A stretch of DNA of 64,000 nucleotides from Thiodiazotropha sp050291245 (GTDB lineage Bacteria > Pseudomonadota > Gammaproteobacteria > Chromatiales > Chromatiaceae). Shown piece after piece: positions 1 through 9,487 of the stretch. The DNA lies in assembly GCA_050291245.1 (NCBI GenBank), contig JBNKJP010000067.1, forward strand, positions 62,001 through 126,000, in the 5' to 3' direction. Positions within the stretch are counted from its first letter, which is position 1. Each line of letters begins with the position of its first letter. Under the pieces are notes generated by a model. That model worked only from the letters and a program-made list of their open reading frames with translations, was not told the origin of the DNA and made no database searches. A program made the position numbers and the translations under genes.

Positions 1-1
1 C

Positions 2-337
2 GCCGACCGCAAACTTCTGACCGATGCCAGCTTCGTGCTCGCGGTCAACGCCAACATGGCCGCGGATGCGTTGCAACGACGCTTCCCGAGCCAAAGCAAG
101 ATCGGTCCGGTGGAGAAGATCCGCGACCTGGTCAATCTGCAACTGCCCGGTATTGGTCTGCGTACCCTGTCTGTAGCCCCCAGACAGATCCCCTATAACG
201 CAGGCTTCAGTTATTTCGAGCTGGATAAAAGTAACGACTATTGGAACCTGCTTGAAACCTCAGGAGGATGTGCCATACATATAGGAGGCGAATTCCCGGG
301 CCTGGAACTCGAACTGTGGGCCATAAAAGGTAGCTGA
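2..337 (+). CDS. tssK: TssK, type VI secretion baseplate subunit (C-terminal 111 residues only)
   Basis: The reading frame is open from the window edge to a TGA at 335-337, so only the C-terminal quarter of a roughly 440-residue protein is present. The tail matches the TssK/ImpJ C-terminal domain: residues resembling KIGPVEKIRDLVNLQLPGI, then IPYNAGFSYFELDK, then a short strand ending in LELWAIKGS. TssK is a cytoplasmic trimer that links the T6SS baseplate to the membrane complex, and its C-terminal domain contacts TssL and TssM. Both are encoded directly downstream, tssL two bases after this stop, which supports the call. Confidence 0.93.
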   Translation, partial: ADRKLLTDASFVLAVNANMAADALQRRFPSQSKIGPVEKIRDLVNLQLPGIGLRTLSVAPRQIPYNAGFSYFELDKSNDYWNLLETSGGCAIHIGGEFPGLELELWAIKGS

Positions 338-339
338 CA

Positions 340-1662
340 ATGGATCACGACGACCCATTTGGCATGAAGCCCAACGACACAGGTGACCGCACAGTATTGC
401 GTCCCAGACCGGGTGGCAAGGGTCCCGCGACCCCATCCCGCCCCGCTGCGCCGCCACCCCCTTCCGCGCCCGCCCCACGGGGTCCGGTCCCCAGCCTGCC
501 CACCCGCCATGGTGCGAACAAGCTGGAGATCGCCGCCTCCGCCCTGCTCTCCATGCTGGGTCGGTTGCGGGATACTCCGTCCCATCCCGACCCCGCCTCA
601 TTGAAGAACTCGATCATCGAAAAGATCCGCCAGTTCGAACAGAAGGGCCAGGAACTGGGCGTGGAGCGGGAAACCCTGTTCTGGGCCCGTTATGTACTCT
701 GTACGGCGATCGACGAGATGGTGCTCTCCACCCCCTGGGGCAATCAGGGCGTGTGGCGGGACCAGAGCCTGCTGGTCACCCTGCATAACGAAGCCTGGGG
801 CGGAGAGAAATTTTTCCAGTTGCTGCAGAAACTGTTGCAGAGTCCCGCCAAGAACCTGGAGTTGCTGGAGTTGATGTATATCTGTCTCAGTTTCGGTTTC
901 GAGGGACGCTACCGCCCCCTGCCGGACGGTTATGCCCAGTTACAGACCCTGCGGGACAACCTCTACCGCACCATCCGCAATCTCCACGAGGAGTACGAAC
1001 GGGATCTGTCGGGTCATTGGCAGGGTCTGGCGCTGAAGCAGAACGCACTGGTTCAATACGTCCCCCTGTGGGTGGTGGTGGCGGTCTCCAGTGTGATTCT
1101 ATTGCTGATGTACTCCGGCTTCAGCCTCAGCCTCAACGTCAAATCCGACCCGGTACACGCGCAACTGCACAACATCGCGCGCAATGTTAAGACCGTGGTG
1201 GATCGCAAACCGCCCCCGCCCCCGGTGATCCCCCAACTGACCCTCAAGACCCTGCTGGCCGATGAGATCGCCCGCAACCAGGTCAGTGTCGAGGAGGATT
1301 ACACCCATGGCAGCGTGCGCATCGCCGGTGACGGTCTGTTCGCCTCGGGCAGCGTGGCGGTGAATTCCCAATATGTACCGCTGTTGGAGCAGATCGCCGG
1401 GGCCATGGATCAACTCGATGGAGAGATCGAGGTCGTGGGGCATACCGATAATGTGCCGATCCGCAGTCTGCGTTATCCCTCGAACTGGCACCTCTCCCGG
1501 GCCCGGGCCGAGTCGGTGGCGAAGCTCCTCGCATCCGACATCGCGCAACCCGCCCGGATTCACAGTGACGGTCGGGGTTCCGCGGAACCCCTGGCCTCCA
1601 ATGACACCTCAGAGGGTCGGGCACGCAACCGGCGTGTCGAGATCACTCTGATCAAACAATAG
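340..1662 (+). CDS. tssL: TssL (IcmH/DotU family) with C-terminal OmpA-like peptidoglycan-binding domain
   Basis: Inner-membrane subunit of the T6SS membrane complex, 440 residues. Residues 15-60 are an unusual Pro-rich, basic cytoplasmic extension. Residues about 68-235 are the DotU cytoplasmic domain with the ARYVLCTAIDEMVL segment. One membrane helix lies near 240-262. Residues about 330-440 are an OmpA-like domain (GHTDNVPI, NWHLSRARAESV, RARNRRVEITL), so this is the 'evolved' TssL that anchors the machine to peptidoglycan by itself, without a separate TagL. The start lies 2 bp after tssK and tssM follows after 15 bp, so the three are one operon. Confidence is high from domains and context. 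Confidence 0.95.
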   Translation: MDHDDPFGMKPNDTGDRTVLRPRPGGKGPATPSRPAAPPPPSAPAPRGPVPSLPTRHGANKLEIAASALLSMLGRLRDTPSHPDPASLKNSIIEKIRQFEQKGQELGVERETLFWARYVLCTAIDEMVLSTPWGNQGVWRDQSLLVTLHNEAWGGEKFFQLLQKLLQSPAKNLELLELMYICLSFGFEGRYRPLPDGYAQLQTLRDNLYRTIRNLHEEYERDLSGHWQGLALKQNALVQYVPLWVVVAVSSVILLLMYSGFSLSLNVKSDPVHAQLHNIARNVKTVVDRKPPPPPVIPQLTLKTLLADEIARNQVSVEEDYTHGSVRIAGDGLFASGSVAVNSQYVPLLEQIAGAMDQLDGEIEVVGHTDNVPIRSLRYPSNWHLSRARAESVAKLLASDIAQPARIHSDGRGSAEPLASNDTSEGRARNRRVEITLIKQ

Positions 1663-1677
1663 GCTTTCACGAAAACC

Positions 1678-4600
1678 ATGCGAGCGCTACTGAGAATCAT
1701 AAAAAACCGCTGGTTCGTCGCCATTCTGGGATTGATCGCCCTGTCGGTGATCATTTGGCTGGTTGGCCCCCTGTTCGCCATCGCCGGATACGAACCCCTG
1801 GGTTCGGTCATCGCCCGTCTGGTGGCGATCGGCATCATTATCCTGCTGTGGGGCGCGAACCAGTTCCGCCGCTACTGGCAGGCCCGCAAAAAGAACCAGC
1901 AGATGCTGGAAAGCGTGGTCGGCCAGAAGGACCAACCCTCCCGGGGTGCCCAGGAATCCTCGGAAGAGATTCAGATCCTCGGGCAACGTCTCGATGAGGC
2001 GATCCGCATCCTCAAGGAATCGAAGGTGGGCGGCAAGCAGAACCGTCAGTACCTCTACCAGCTGCCCTGGTATATGTTCATCGGACCACCGGGCAGCGGC
2101 AAGACCACCGCCCTGCTCAACTCCGGACTGCACTTTCCCCTGGCGGACAAGCTGGGCAACGACGCGGTACAGGGCATCGGCGGCACCCGCAACTGCGACT
2201 GGTGGTTCACCGATGACGCGGTACTGCTCGATACCGCGGGTCGCTATACCACCCAGGACAGCTACGAAGAGGTGGACCGGGCCGCCTGGATGGGCTTTCT
2301 CGACCTGTTGAAGAAACACCGCAAACGCCGTCCCATCAACGGCGCCCTGGTGGCGATCAGCGTGGAAGACATTCTGCAGCAGACCGATCTCGAACGGATC
2401 AATCACGCCAAGGCGATCCGCATGCGGGTCAAGGAGCTGATCGACCATTTCGGTATCCGCTTCCCGATCTACGTGCTGTTCACCAAGTGCGACCTGCTGG
2501 CCGGATTCAACGAGTTCTTTGAAAACCTCCCCCGGGAGGAACGCAACCAGGTGTGGGGCATGACCTTTCCCCTCACCGACAAGAGCGCCCAGGAGAGTGG
2601 CATCGGCCATTTCCGCGAGGAGTTCCGCGCCCTGGAACAGCGCATCGACGCCCGACTGATGGACCGCCTGGAGCAGGAACGGGACGTCAAACGCCGGGTC
2701 CTGATCTACTCCTTCCCGCAACAGTTCAGCGCCCTGCGGGATGCCGCCGAGGCGTTTCTCCACGAGGCGTTCAACGCCAACCGGTTCCAGGAGACCCCCA
2801 TGCTTCGGGGTGTCTACTTCACCAGCGGCACCCAGGAGGGCACCCCGATCGACCGGCTGCTCGGTTCCATGGCCCAGGAGTTCGGTCTCAACCGGCAGAT
2901 CGCCCCCGCCTTCTCCGGCAGCGGCCGCAGCTATTTCATCAACCGGTTGTTCAAGGATCTGATCTTCGCTGAATCCCATCTCGCGGGGATCAACACCCGG
3001 GTTGAGAGACAGCGTGCCTGGCTGCAACGCATCGCCTATGCCGGCTCCCTGGGTATCGCGGTACTCGCCGGTATCGCCTGGTTCACCAGTTATAGCCGCA
3101 ATCAGAGTTATATCGACCAGGTGGCGGTCCAGGCCAATGCCGCAAACACTCAGGTCAACGCCGTGGCGCCGGACGATCTGACCCTCACCGATGTGGTGCC
3201 GGCCCTTGATCAGGTACGGCAGATTCCCGGCGGTTATGCGGATCGCGACAGCGACATTCCCTGGCTGATGGGGCTGGGACTCTACCAGGGTGACAAACTG
3301 GGCAGCGAAGCGATCAACGCCTATCACAACACCCTGAAAAACCTGTTTCTGCCGCGCATCATTCTCAGCCTGGAGGATCAGCTCAACCAGCAGGGCAACA
3401 ACGCCGACTTCCGCTACGAGGCGCTGAAGGTCTACCTGATGTTCGCCGACAGCGAGCATTTCGACCCGGAGACGGTCAAGACCTGGATGCTGCTACAGTG
3501 GCAACTGGATCTCCCCGGGGCGGAGAACGCCCAGGCTCGTCAGACCCTGGCGGAACACCTGGACGCGCTGCTCACCCAGATGCCGATGCCACCGACCCTG
3601 CCCCTGGACGACGCCCTGATCAGCCGGGTACGCAATGACCTGCTCCGGGTACCCCTGGCGGACCGGGTCTACAACCGCATGAAACGGGTCACCCAGGAAG
3701 GCTCCTTGCGCCCATTGCGACTCACTCAGGAGATCGGCGCGGATGCGGAGCGAGTATTCAGCCGCCGCTCCGGCAAGTCCCTGGACGAACCCATCCCCGT
3801 CCTGTTCACCTATGAGGGGTATCACAAACTCTTCCTCAAGGACCACCTGGCCATCGCCAACCGGTTGCTGGATGAGAAGTGGATCCTCGGCCCGGAGCTG
3901 GAGAAGATCGTCGGCGAGACGGATCTCAACCTGCTCAGCCGCCAGGTCAAGGATCTCTACTACACCGAGTACGTCCGGATCTGGGATCAGTTGCTGGCGG
4001 ACATCCGGGTCAAACCCTTCAGCGACATGCGCCAGGCGGTGGAGATCCTCAATATCATCTCCGGCCCGACCTCGCCCCTGCGCCGTTATCTGACCCTGAT
4101 CAAGGAGCAGACCACCCTGGCCCGGCTGCCCGGTGGCGCGCAGAAGGCCGCCGAACTGGCGGCCAAAAACAGCTCAGGCATCACCCGGCGGCTCGCCTCG
4201 ATCCTCCAGGTCTCCCCGGAGGAGGGCGACAGCCAGGGCCAGCAGGACTCCATGATGACCACCCCCGTGGATCAGCATTTCGCCAGTCTGAACCGGATGA
4301 TCGAGGCCGGGGAAGGCGAGCAGCCCCCGGTGGAGCGTACGATTGAAATGCTCAATGAGTTGTATGCACATATGAGCCGAATCGCCGGCTCCGGCAACCA
4401 ATCGAGCCAGGCCTTCGATGTGGCCCGGGACCAGGGTGCCGGCGGTGGCGTGATCAGCCGTCTGAAACTCGAGGCCAAACGCCAACCCGGTCCCATCGCG
4501 GACATGCTGACCACCCTGGCGGACGGCAGCTCCAATCTCACCGTCTCCGGTGTTCGAAGCCACCTCAATTCGGTCTGGAACAGCCAGATCCTGCCCTTCT

Positions 4601-5262
4601 GTCAACGCAGCCTGAGAGGACGCTATCCGCTTAATCCGGAGGGTACCCGGGAGGTGACGATCAGTGACTTCGGGCGCTTCTTCGGCCCCGGTGGAATGAT
4701 GGACGATTTCTTCAATAATTACCTGCGACAGTTCGTCGATACCAGTCGCCGCACCTGGCGCTGGAATGCCGCCGGTAACCGCTCCCTAGGGATTCCTAGC
4801 AGTACCCTGAAACAGTTCCAGCGCGCGGCGGTGATCCGGGACGCGTTCTTCAGCGGCAGTGGTCTGGAACCCAAAATCGACTTCGAGATCAAGCCCCTGG
4901 GCATGGACACTACCATCACCCAGATCACCCTGCTGCTGAACCAGCAGCGGGTACGCTACAACCACGGACCGACCCGTTGGAACCGTCTCACCTGGCCTGA
5001 CGACTCCGGTATCAGCGATGCCAAGATCCTGTTGGCGCCACCTGCGGGTAGCAAACCCTCGGGCATCACCGAAGATGGTCCCTGGGGCTTGTTCCGCCTG
5101 CTCGACCAGGCCAAGGTCAGCCCCACCGATGCCCCGGAAACCCTCCAGGTGGCCTTTAATGTGGGGGGTCGAAAATCCCGTTTCGCCGTGCGTGCCAGCG
5201 GTGCGCTCAATCCCTTCAAGCTCAAAGAATTGACGGATTTCCAGTGCCCGAACCGACTCTGA
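1678..5262 (+). CDS. tssM: TssM (IcmF family) type VI membrane-complex protein
   Basis: The central inner-membrane scaffold of the T6SS, 1194 residues, normal for the family. Two membrane helices lie near residues 10-33 and 42-62. A cytoplasmic GTPase-like domain has a complete Walker A at about 136-143 (GPPGSGKTT) and a LLDTAGRY segment near 188. A third helix lies near 455-475, followed by a large periplasmic part. An intact P-loop matters because some TssM proteins have lost it; here nucleotide binding should be possible. The long C-terminal region carries the IcmF-related and TssM C-terminal domains that reach TssJ and TssL. tagF overlaps its 3' end by 19 bp, implying coupled translation. 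Confidence 0.96.
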   Translation: MRALLRIIKNRWFVAILGLIALSVIIWLVGPLFAIAGYEPLGSVIARLVAIGIIILLWGANQFRRYWQARKKNQQMLESVVGQKDQPSRGAQESSEEIQILGQRLDEAIRILKESKVGGKQNRQYLYQLPWYMFIGPPGSGKTTALLNSGLHFPLADKLGNDAVQGIGGTRNCDWWFTDDAVLLDTAGRYTTQDSYEEVDRAAWMGFLDLLKKHRKRRPINGALVAISVEDILQQTDLERINHAKAIRMRVKELIDHFGIRFPIYVLFTKCDLLAGFNEFFENLPREERNQVWGMTFPLTDKSAQESGIGHFREEFRALEQRIDARLMDRLEQERDVKRRVLIYSFPQQFSALRDAAEAFLHEAFNANRFQETPMLRGVYFTSGTQEGTPIDRLLGSMAQEFGLNRQIAPAFSGSGRSYFINRLFKDLIFAESHLAGINTRVERQRAWLQRIAYAGSLGIAVLAGIAWFTSYSRNQSYIDQVAVQANAANTQVNAVAPDDLTLTDVVPALDQVRQIPGGYADRDSDIPWLMGLGLYQGDKLGSEAINAYHNTLKNLFLPRIILSLEDQLNQQGNNADFRYEALKVYLMFADSEHFDPETVKTWMLLQWQLDLPGAENAQARQTLAEHLDALLTQMPMPPTLPLDDALISRVRNDLLRVPLADRVYNRMKRVTQEGSLRPLRLTQEIGADAERVFSRRSGKSLDEPIPVLFTYEGYHKLFLKDHLAIANRLLDEKWILGPELEKIVGETDLNLLSRQVKDLYYTEYVRIWDQLLADIRVKPFSDMRQAVEILNIISGPTSPLRRYLTLIKEQTTLARLPGGAQKAAELAAKNSSGITRRLASILQVSPEEGDSQGQQDSMMTTPVDQHFASLNRMIEAGEGEQPPVERTIEMLNELYAHMSRIAGSGNQSSQAFDVARDQGAGGGVISRLKLEAKRQPGPIADMLTTLADGSSNLTVSGVRSHLNSVWNSQILPFCQRSLRGRYPLNPEGTREVTISDFGRFFGPGGMMDDFFNNYLRQFVDTSRRTWRWNAAGNRSLGIPSSTLKQFQRAAVIRDAFFSGSGLEPKIDFEIKPLGMDTTITQITLLLNQQRVRYNHGPTRWNRLTWPDDSGISDAKILLAPPAGSKPSGITEDGPWGLFRLLDQAKVSPTDAPETLQVAFNVGGRKSRFAVRASGALNPFKLKELTDFQCPNRL

Positions 5263-6029
5263 ATTCAACAACTAATGACGACTATCCTGGTCTCTACGGC
5301 AAGATTCCCACCCTCGGGGATTTCGTTACCCGACGCCTGCCCAGGGGCTTCATCGGACCCTGGGAGACCTGGATGCAGGAGGCGATCGCCAACAGTCGCG
5401 AACAGCTGGGCGATTTCTGGCTCGACAACTATCTGACCAGCCCCCTGTGGCGATTCACCCTGTCACCCGGCATTTGCGGCGAACAGGGCTGGGCCGGCAT
5501 TCTCATGCCGAGCGTGGACCGGGTCGGTCGTTACTACCCTTTCACTCTGGCCGCACGGCTCGATCCCCAGTGCAATCTGTTCCTCTTCATGGAGGAGTCA
5601 GAGGGTTGGTTCTCCCGTATGGAGGATCTGGCCCTTTCCTGTCTCGATGATGGATTCGACATGGCCGCCCTGGACCAGCAACTGCAAGCCTTGGGAGCAC
5701 CCACCTGCCAGGCCAATGAACTGGAACTGGGCGGGTCCGCCTTAAGCAATGCCTGGCATGCTCATCTGAGCGAGCAAGGGGCCCTGCGCGGCCTCTATCC
5801 CAGATTTCTCCCCCATCTGATGAAGAAACTGCTGTTTGCCTACAGCCTGTGGTGGACTCAGGGTTCCGAGCGCATCTCCCCCTCCCTGTTGATCTGTCAG
5901 GGACTGCCCCAGATCAAAGGCGCCAGCGCCCTGATCGACGGCGCCTGGGCGCAACACGGCTGGGAGGAGATTGAAAGCGGAACCTTCCAGATGGGATTCA
6001 CCCCGGATGAAACCCCAGAGTCCCCATGA
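5244..6029 (+). CDS. tagF: TagF (ImpM family) T6SS accessory regulator
   Basis: A 261-residue protein with TagF hallmarks: GLYGKIPTLGDFVTRRLP near the N-terminus and a GWAGILMPSVDRVGRYYPF segment near residues 73-95. In Pseudomonas, TagF (in some species fused to PppA) represses T6SS activity after translation and acts against the threonine phosphorylation pathway. Here it is separate, but the PP2C gene follows with a 4-bp ATGA overlap, so the TagF-PppA pairing is kept at operon level. The chosen start is GTG at 5244 inside the tssM 3' end; no later Met precedes the conserved N-terminal motif. Confidence 0.92.
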   Translation: MPEPTLNSTTNDDYPGLYGKIPTLGDFVTRRLPRGFIGPWETWMQEAIANSREQLGDFWLDNYLTSPLWRFTLSPGICGEQGWAGILMPSVDRVGRYYPFTLAARLDPQCNLFLFMEESEGWFSRMEDLALSCLDDGFDMAALDQQLQALGAPTCQANELELGGSALSNAWHAHLSEQGALRGLYPRFLPHLMKKLLFAYSLWWTQGSERISPSLLICQGLPQIKGASALIDGAWAQHGWEEIESGTFQMGFTPDETPESP

Positions 6030-6781
6030 GTCAGAACAGCTTCTATTGGGTCTCCGCGCACCTGTCAGACAAAGGGATGGTTCGTTCCATCAACGAGGAC
6101 TCCTGTCTGGACCGGGCCGATCTGGGACTCTGGGTGGTCGCCGATGGCATGGGGGGCCATGCCGCGGGGGATCTCGCTTCGCAGATGATCGTGCATGAGC
6201 TCAAATCCACCCAACCCGGGGATTCGATCAGCCATCTGGCCAATGAGGTCGCACTGCGCCTGCAGACGGTCAACCAGAGACTCCTGGAGGAATCGGAACG
6301 CAGGGGCGGGGAGATTATCGGCTCCACGGTTGTGACCCTGCTGGCCCATGACGGTTACTGTATCTACCAGTGGGCCGGTGACAGCCGCATCTACCTGTTC
6401 CGCCGGGGCGTTCTCAAACAGCTCAGCCGGGATCACAGCCAGATTGAAGAACTGATCGAGCTGGGAATGATGAGTGCCGACCAGGCCGAGCAGTCCTCCA
6501 TCGCCAACTACATCACCCGTGCCGTGGGCGCCAGTGAAAACCTTGAACTCGAAGCCGAGATCATCGAACCCCGGGACGGGGATCTGTTCCTGCTGTGCAG
6601 CGACGGGCTGAACAAGGAGGTCAGCGACGAGGAGATCGCCCAGGTTCTGGAGCGCTACCCGTTCCAGGAGGCCATCCAGCAGCTCATCGATCTGGCCATG
6701 GCCCGTGGCGCCCGAGACAACATCACCCTGATCCTGGTTGAGGCCCGCTCGACTCATATTGCGGGAGACAGTGAAATATGA
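6026..6781 (+). CDS. pppA: PP2C-type Ser/Thr phosphatase, PppA-like T6SS regulator
   Basis: A 251-residue stand-alone PPM phosphatase. The metal-binding motifs are all visible: a conserved early Asp/Glu region (SINEDS near 25), VADGMGGHAAGD near 38-49, GSTVV near 97, WAGDSRIYLFRRG near 118-130, LCSDGL near 187 and ARDNITLI near 230. In T6SS clusters this enzyme removes the threonine phosphate placed by the PpkA kinase on an FHA protein, switching the apparatus off. The ATG overlaps the tagF stop. No PpkA or FHA gene lies in the visible part of this cluster; the only kinase in the window is at 14984-16771, about 8 kb away. Confidence 0.92.
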   Translation: MSQNSFYWVSAHLSDKGMVRSINEDSCLDRADLGLWVVADGMGGHAAGDLASQMIVHELKSTQPGDSISHLANEVALRLQTVNQRLLEESERRGGEIIGSTVVTLLAHDGYCIYQWAGDSRIYLFRRGVLKQLSRDHSQIEELIELGMMSADQAEQSSIANYITRAVGASENLELEAEIIEPRDGDLFLLCSDGLNKEVSDEEIAQVLERYPFQEAIQQLIDLAMARGARDNITLILVEARSTHIAGDSEI

Positions 6782-6842
6782 TCTTCTATGTTGGTGTCAG
6801 TAAACCCGGCAGACACACCCCTGATAATCAAGGACGCATGTT

Positions 6843-8189
6843 GTGAAAGTGGTCAATACCCGTATCGGGCAAGTTTGCAAGATCTCTCTGATTGCCCTAG
6901 TCACCCTGTCCCTCGCCGCCTGCGAGATGTTTGGCCCGACCCAAACCGAGGAGCCCGCCGAGACAATCGCGGAACCGGTCCAGGAGCCAACCCCCCCGCC
7001 CCCACCGGACAACCTCTCCCCCACCAAGCGGGTCCGCAAGGCCCTGCAACTGCTGCAAAACGGCGAATACGAGCAGGCCCGCAACCAGCTCAACTGGGCC
7101 CTTCAAGAGAAACCCAACCTACAAATCGCCAGTCAATTACTGGAACAGCTGGATGCCGATCCCATTGACTACCTTGGCTTGAAGAATTTCTTCTATGATG
7201 TGCAGCCCGGTGACTCGCTCTCGCTGATTGCCAAAAAATTCCTCAATGATCCGATGAAATTCGTGATCCTTGCACGCTACAACAAGCTCGACAACCCGAG
7301 CCGCCTGGCCCCCGGACAACGCATACGGGTACCCGGTGAAATGCCCCCCCCGCCGCCGAAGCGCAAACCCAAACGCAAGAAACCACCCGTTCCGGTGCAG
7401 GTGACTCCGGTACCTGACGAAGTGCCGGTAACGGCCGAGCAGACCGAACCGTCCGTGGCAGAAGAGCCCGCGATGACGGAATCCCCCGCCGCCGAACCCA
7501 GCAATGAACCCGTCGTCGAGGTGGAACCCCATGAAGACGTCGCATCGCCTGAAACCACCCCAGAGCAGGCGCAGATCATCACGGACGACACACCGAACAC
7601 CGCCGACACCCTGGAGACCGCCGGTCGACTGCACGGCACGGGGGATCTGGCAGGCGCCATTGCCCTGCTCGAGAGCGAGGCCTTGCGCAACCCTCAGGCT
7701 GACGAGATCAACACCCAGCTGGCCAAATATTACCGGGAGTACGCCAATCAGTTGATTGCCCGGGAGCAACTGGAACCGGCCCGTTCGGTTCTCGAAAAGC
7801 TGATCATTCTCGATGCCTCCGATGAACAAGCCATTAATACCCTGATCCTGGTCGAGGACCGCATCGAAGCCCGCAAGCTGTTCGTCAAAGCCGACGGACT
7901 GCAACAGGCCGGAAACCTTGAAGCCTCCTACCAAACCTATTCCCAGGGATTGACCTACGATCCGGACAATGAAGCGGCCAAGACAGCGCAAAAAGCAGTC
8001 CTGGATCAGCTCACTGACAGCTATCACCGTCAAGCCATGCAACATTTCCGCAAACAGGAACTGGATCAGGCTCTGGAGTACTGGAACAAGATTCTGGAAC
8101 TCGATCCGAACCATTCCCTGGCTCCCGGATATAAAGCCCGCGCCCTGGAGATGAAACAACAGTTGCAGAAGATCGCACCGGCCCAGTAA
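6843..8189 (+). CDS. LysM- and TPR-containing outer-membrane lipoprotein linked to the T6SS
   Basis: A 448-residue predicted lipoprotein. The signal peptide ends in a lipobox (LSLAAC) with Cys27. Order of parts: Pro/Glu-rich linker (30-58), one or two TPR-like helices (60-105, RVRKALQLLQNGEYEQARNQL), a LysM peptidoglycan-binding domain (about 118-165, beginning YDVQPGDSLSLIAKKF), a Pro/Lys then Glu/Pro/Ala-rich linker (165-260), and C-terminal TPR repeats (about 265-445). The start is GTG at 6843, because the ATG five bases upstream runs straight into TGA. It sits 61 bp after the phosphatase and is probably the last gene of the T6SS operon. A scaffold role between outer membrane and peptidoglycan is inferred; the exact function is unknown. 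Confidence 0.8.
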   Translation: MKVVNTRIGQVCKISLIALVTLSLAACEMFGPTQTEEPAETIAEPVQEPTPPPPPDNLSPTKRVRKALQLLQNGEYEQARNQLNWALQEKPNLQIASQLLEQLDADPIDYLGLKNFFYDVQPGDSLSLIAKKFLNDPMKFVILARYNKLDNPSRLAPGQRIRVPGEMPPPPPKRKPKRKKPPVPVQVTPVPDEVPVTAEQTEPSVAEEPAMTESPAAEPSNEPVVEVEPHEDVASPETTPEQAQIITDDTPNTADTLETAGRLHGTGDLAGAIALLESEALRNPQADEINTQLAKYYREYANQLIAREQLEPARSVLEKLIILDASDEQAINTLILVEDRIEARKLFVKADGLQQAGNLEASYQTYSQGLTYDPDNEAAKTAQKAVLDQLTDSYHRQAMQHFRKQELDQALEYWNKILELDPNHSLAPGYKARALEMKQQLQKIAPAQ

Positions 8190-8203
8190 AGGTTATTGCT
8201 ATT

Positions 8204-8248
8204 ATTAACCCGGCACCTGAACAGGCATATTCAAGGTATCGGGTTAAT
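8204..8248. terminator. Inverted repeat between convergent genes, possible weak terminator
   Basis: ATTAACCCG at 8204-8212 pairs perfectly with CGGGTTAAT at 8240-8248, leaving a 27-base loop. It lies just after the T6SS operon and before the end of the convergent acetylation cassette. There is no clean T-tract next to it, so a classical intrinsic terminator is doubtful. Confidence 0.3.
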
Positions 8249-8287
8249 AGGTTGCCGGTTTAATAGTGTTCCGTGCTTGGGGCCTGC

Positions 8288-9487
8288 TCATTCTTCCGGC
8301 ATGGGCTGATTCATCACAGACTGCTCCAATCCTTCATAGGTCAGGTTCAATTCCGGAATCGGATTGGGAATGTACGGCAGTTTCCTTTCCACCATTTCCT
8401 CGATCACCAAATCCGGTTTTTCAATCCCCAGCTGTTGTTTGAGGATCTGGAAATCCAATGTCCCCCAAACGTAGGTAATCCGACTGACTTGGCGGGAGAA
8501 ATAGGGCCTCAGAAAATTGAAAAATGAGTCACGGAAAATCAGGGTCTTGAGCTGGGCGGTATCGCAGGTCTCTGAGTAGATGTCCGTTTCATCCGCATCC
8601 CCGGGACGCTTGACCGGCTTACAGCTCTTCTTGAAGACTGGACCAGGAGTTAATTCCTTGAAGTTTCGAATGCCAATCATCTCCGCGAGGTCACCGCCGG
8701 TATGCCCGGTTCCCGGGGTCATTTGATAGTAGTGAGGTTTGACCGCATGGGGAAAATAGGACGCGATAGCCTGAAAGATCTCATATTGCGCGATGTTCGC
8801 TGCGTAATGGTTCCAGTGGGAGTCCTTCATACCGTAGAGAAGGTGCTCCTTTTTACTCCCCAGGAGACGCTGTCTGAGATCCACCAGGGTTACATCGGTG
8901 TGCCCCCGGATATAATCCACCAATTGATCTGAACTGGACTGCGGGTTGACCTTCTGAATGTAGTCGGGGAGAAACTCCGGATAGACAGTGTGTTTATTGG
9001 GTACCAGTACGAACAGATACTCGATTCCCTGAGCATTCAGCCACTGCTTCATCGTGGACATGTAACTTGCGACCTTTTGCAGATCCCCCTCAGAGTAACG
9101 ACCGACGTTACGGGCATCACCCATGGGATTGCCGTAGTTGTTGTAACCGGTTCTGATCGAACCAAGAAACAACCAACCCGCTTTTCCAAAGGTTACATCC
9201 CGGGAAGGAGAGTCCCCCAGAACGAGCTTGATACGCCGATAGGTAGAAGAGAGCCAATCCCGACCACCGAAATGGTCTGCATAGTAGTCATCGAACAATC
9301 CCGGAAAACGTTTTATCGAACCGCCACGCAGTTTAAACGGAGGGAAACGGGCCAAGGTGCGCTTTTCCGCTTTCGATACCCGGGCATCTTCCTCGAGAAT
9401 ACTCCCGATCAAGGACGCGAAGATCGTGACCAGAAACACCAGACTTATGAGAATGCTGTTGAATTTATAGCGTGTACGGATGTTCAT
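8288..9487 (-). CDS. AlgJ/AlgX-like SGNH polysaccharide O-acetyltransferase, membrane anchored
   Basis: A 399-residue protein with one N-terminal membrane helix (about 11-32) and a periplasmic SGNH-like domain. The Asp-His part of the triad is seen as KDSHWN (D222, H224) and the nucleophile is probably S321 in FRDSFF, the arrangement known from AlgX and AlgJ. Such proteins take acetyl groups delivered by an AlgI-type membrane protein and attach them to an exported polysaccharide. The start ATG overlaps the algI stop (TGATG), so the pair is translationally coupled. No alginate synthesis genes are nearby, so the acceptor polymer is unknown. It lacks the C-terminal carbohydrate-binding module of AlgX, so AlgJ is the closer match. 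Confidence 0.82.
   Translation of the reverse strand: MNIRTRYKFNSILISLVFLVTIFASLIGSILEEDARVSKAEKRTLARFPPFKLRGGSIKRFPGLFDDYYADHFGGRDWLSSTYRRIKLVLGDSPSRDVTFGKAGWLFLGSIRTGYNNYGNPMGDARNVGRYSEGDLQKVASYMSTMKQWLNAQGIEYLFVLVPNKHTVYPEFLPDYIQKVNPQSSSDQLVDYIRGHTDVTLVDLRQRLLGSKKEHLLYGMKDSHWNHYAANIAQYEIFQAIASYFPHAVKPHYYQMTPGTGHTGGDLAEMIGIRNFKELTPGPVFKKSCKPVKRPGDADETDIYSETCDTAQLKTLIFRDSFFNFLRPYFSRQVSRITYVWGTLDFQILKQQLGIEKPDLVIEEMVERKLPYIPNPIPELNLTYEGLEQSVMNQPMPEE

Noticed and set aside
1687..3459. Long open frame antisense to tssM
   Set aside because: It mirrors the third-position GC pattern of tssM, which has full domain support; the antisense product resembles no family and has no ribosome-binding site.
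7137..8159. 340-codon antisense frame in the LysM/TPR lipoprotein gene
   Set aside because: Low-complexity linkers on the true strand keep the opposite frame open; no domain is seen in it.
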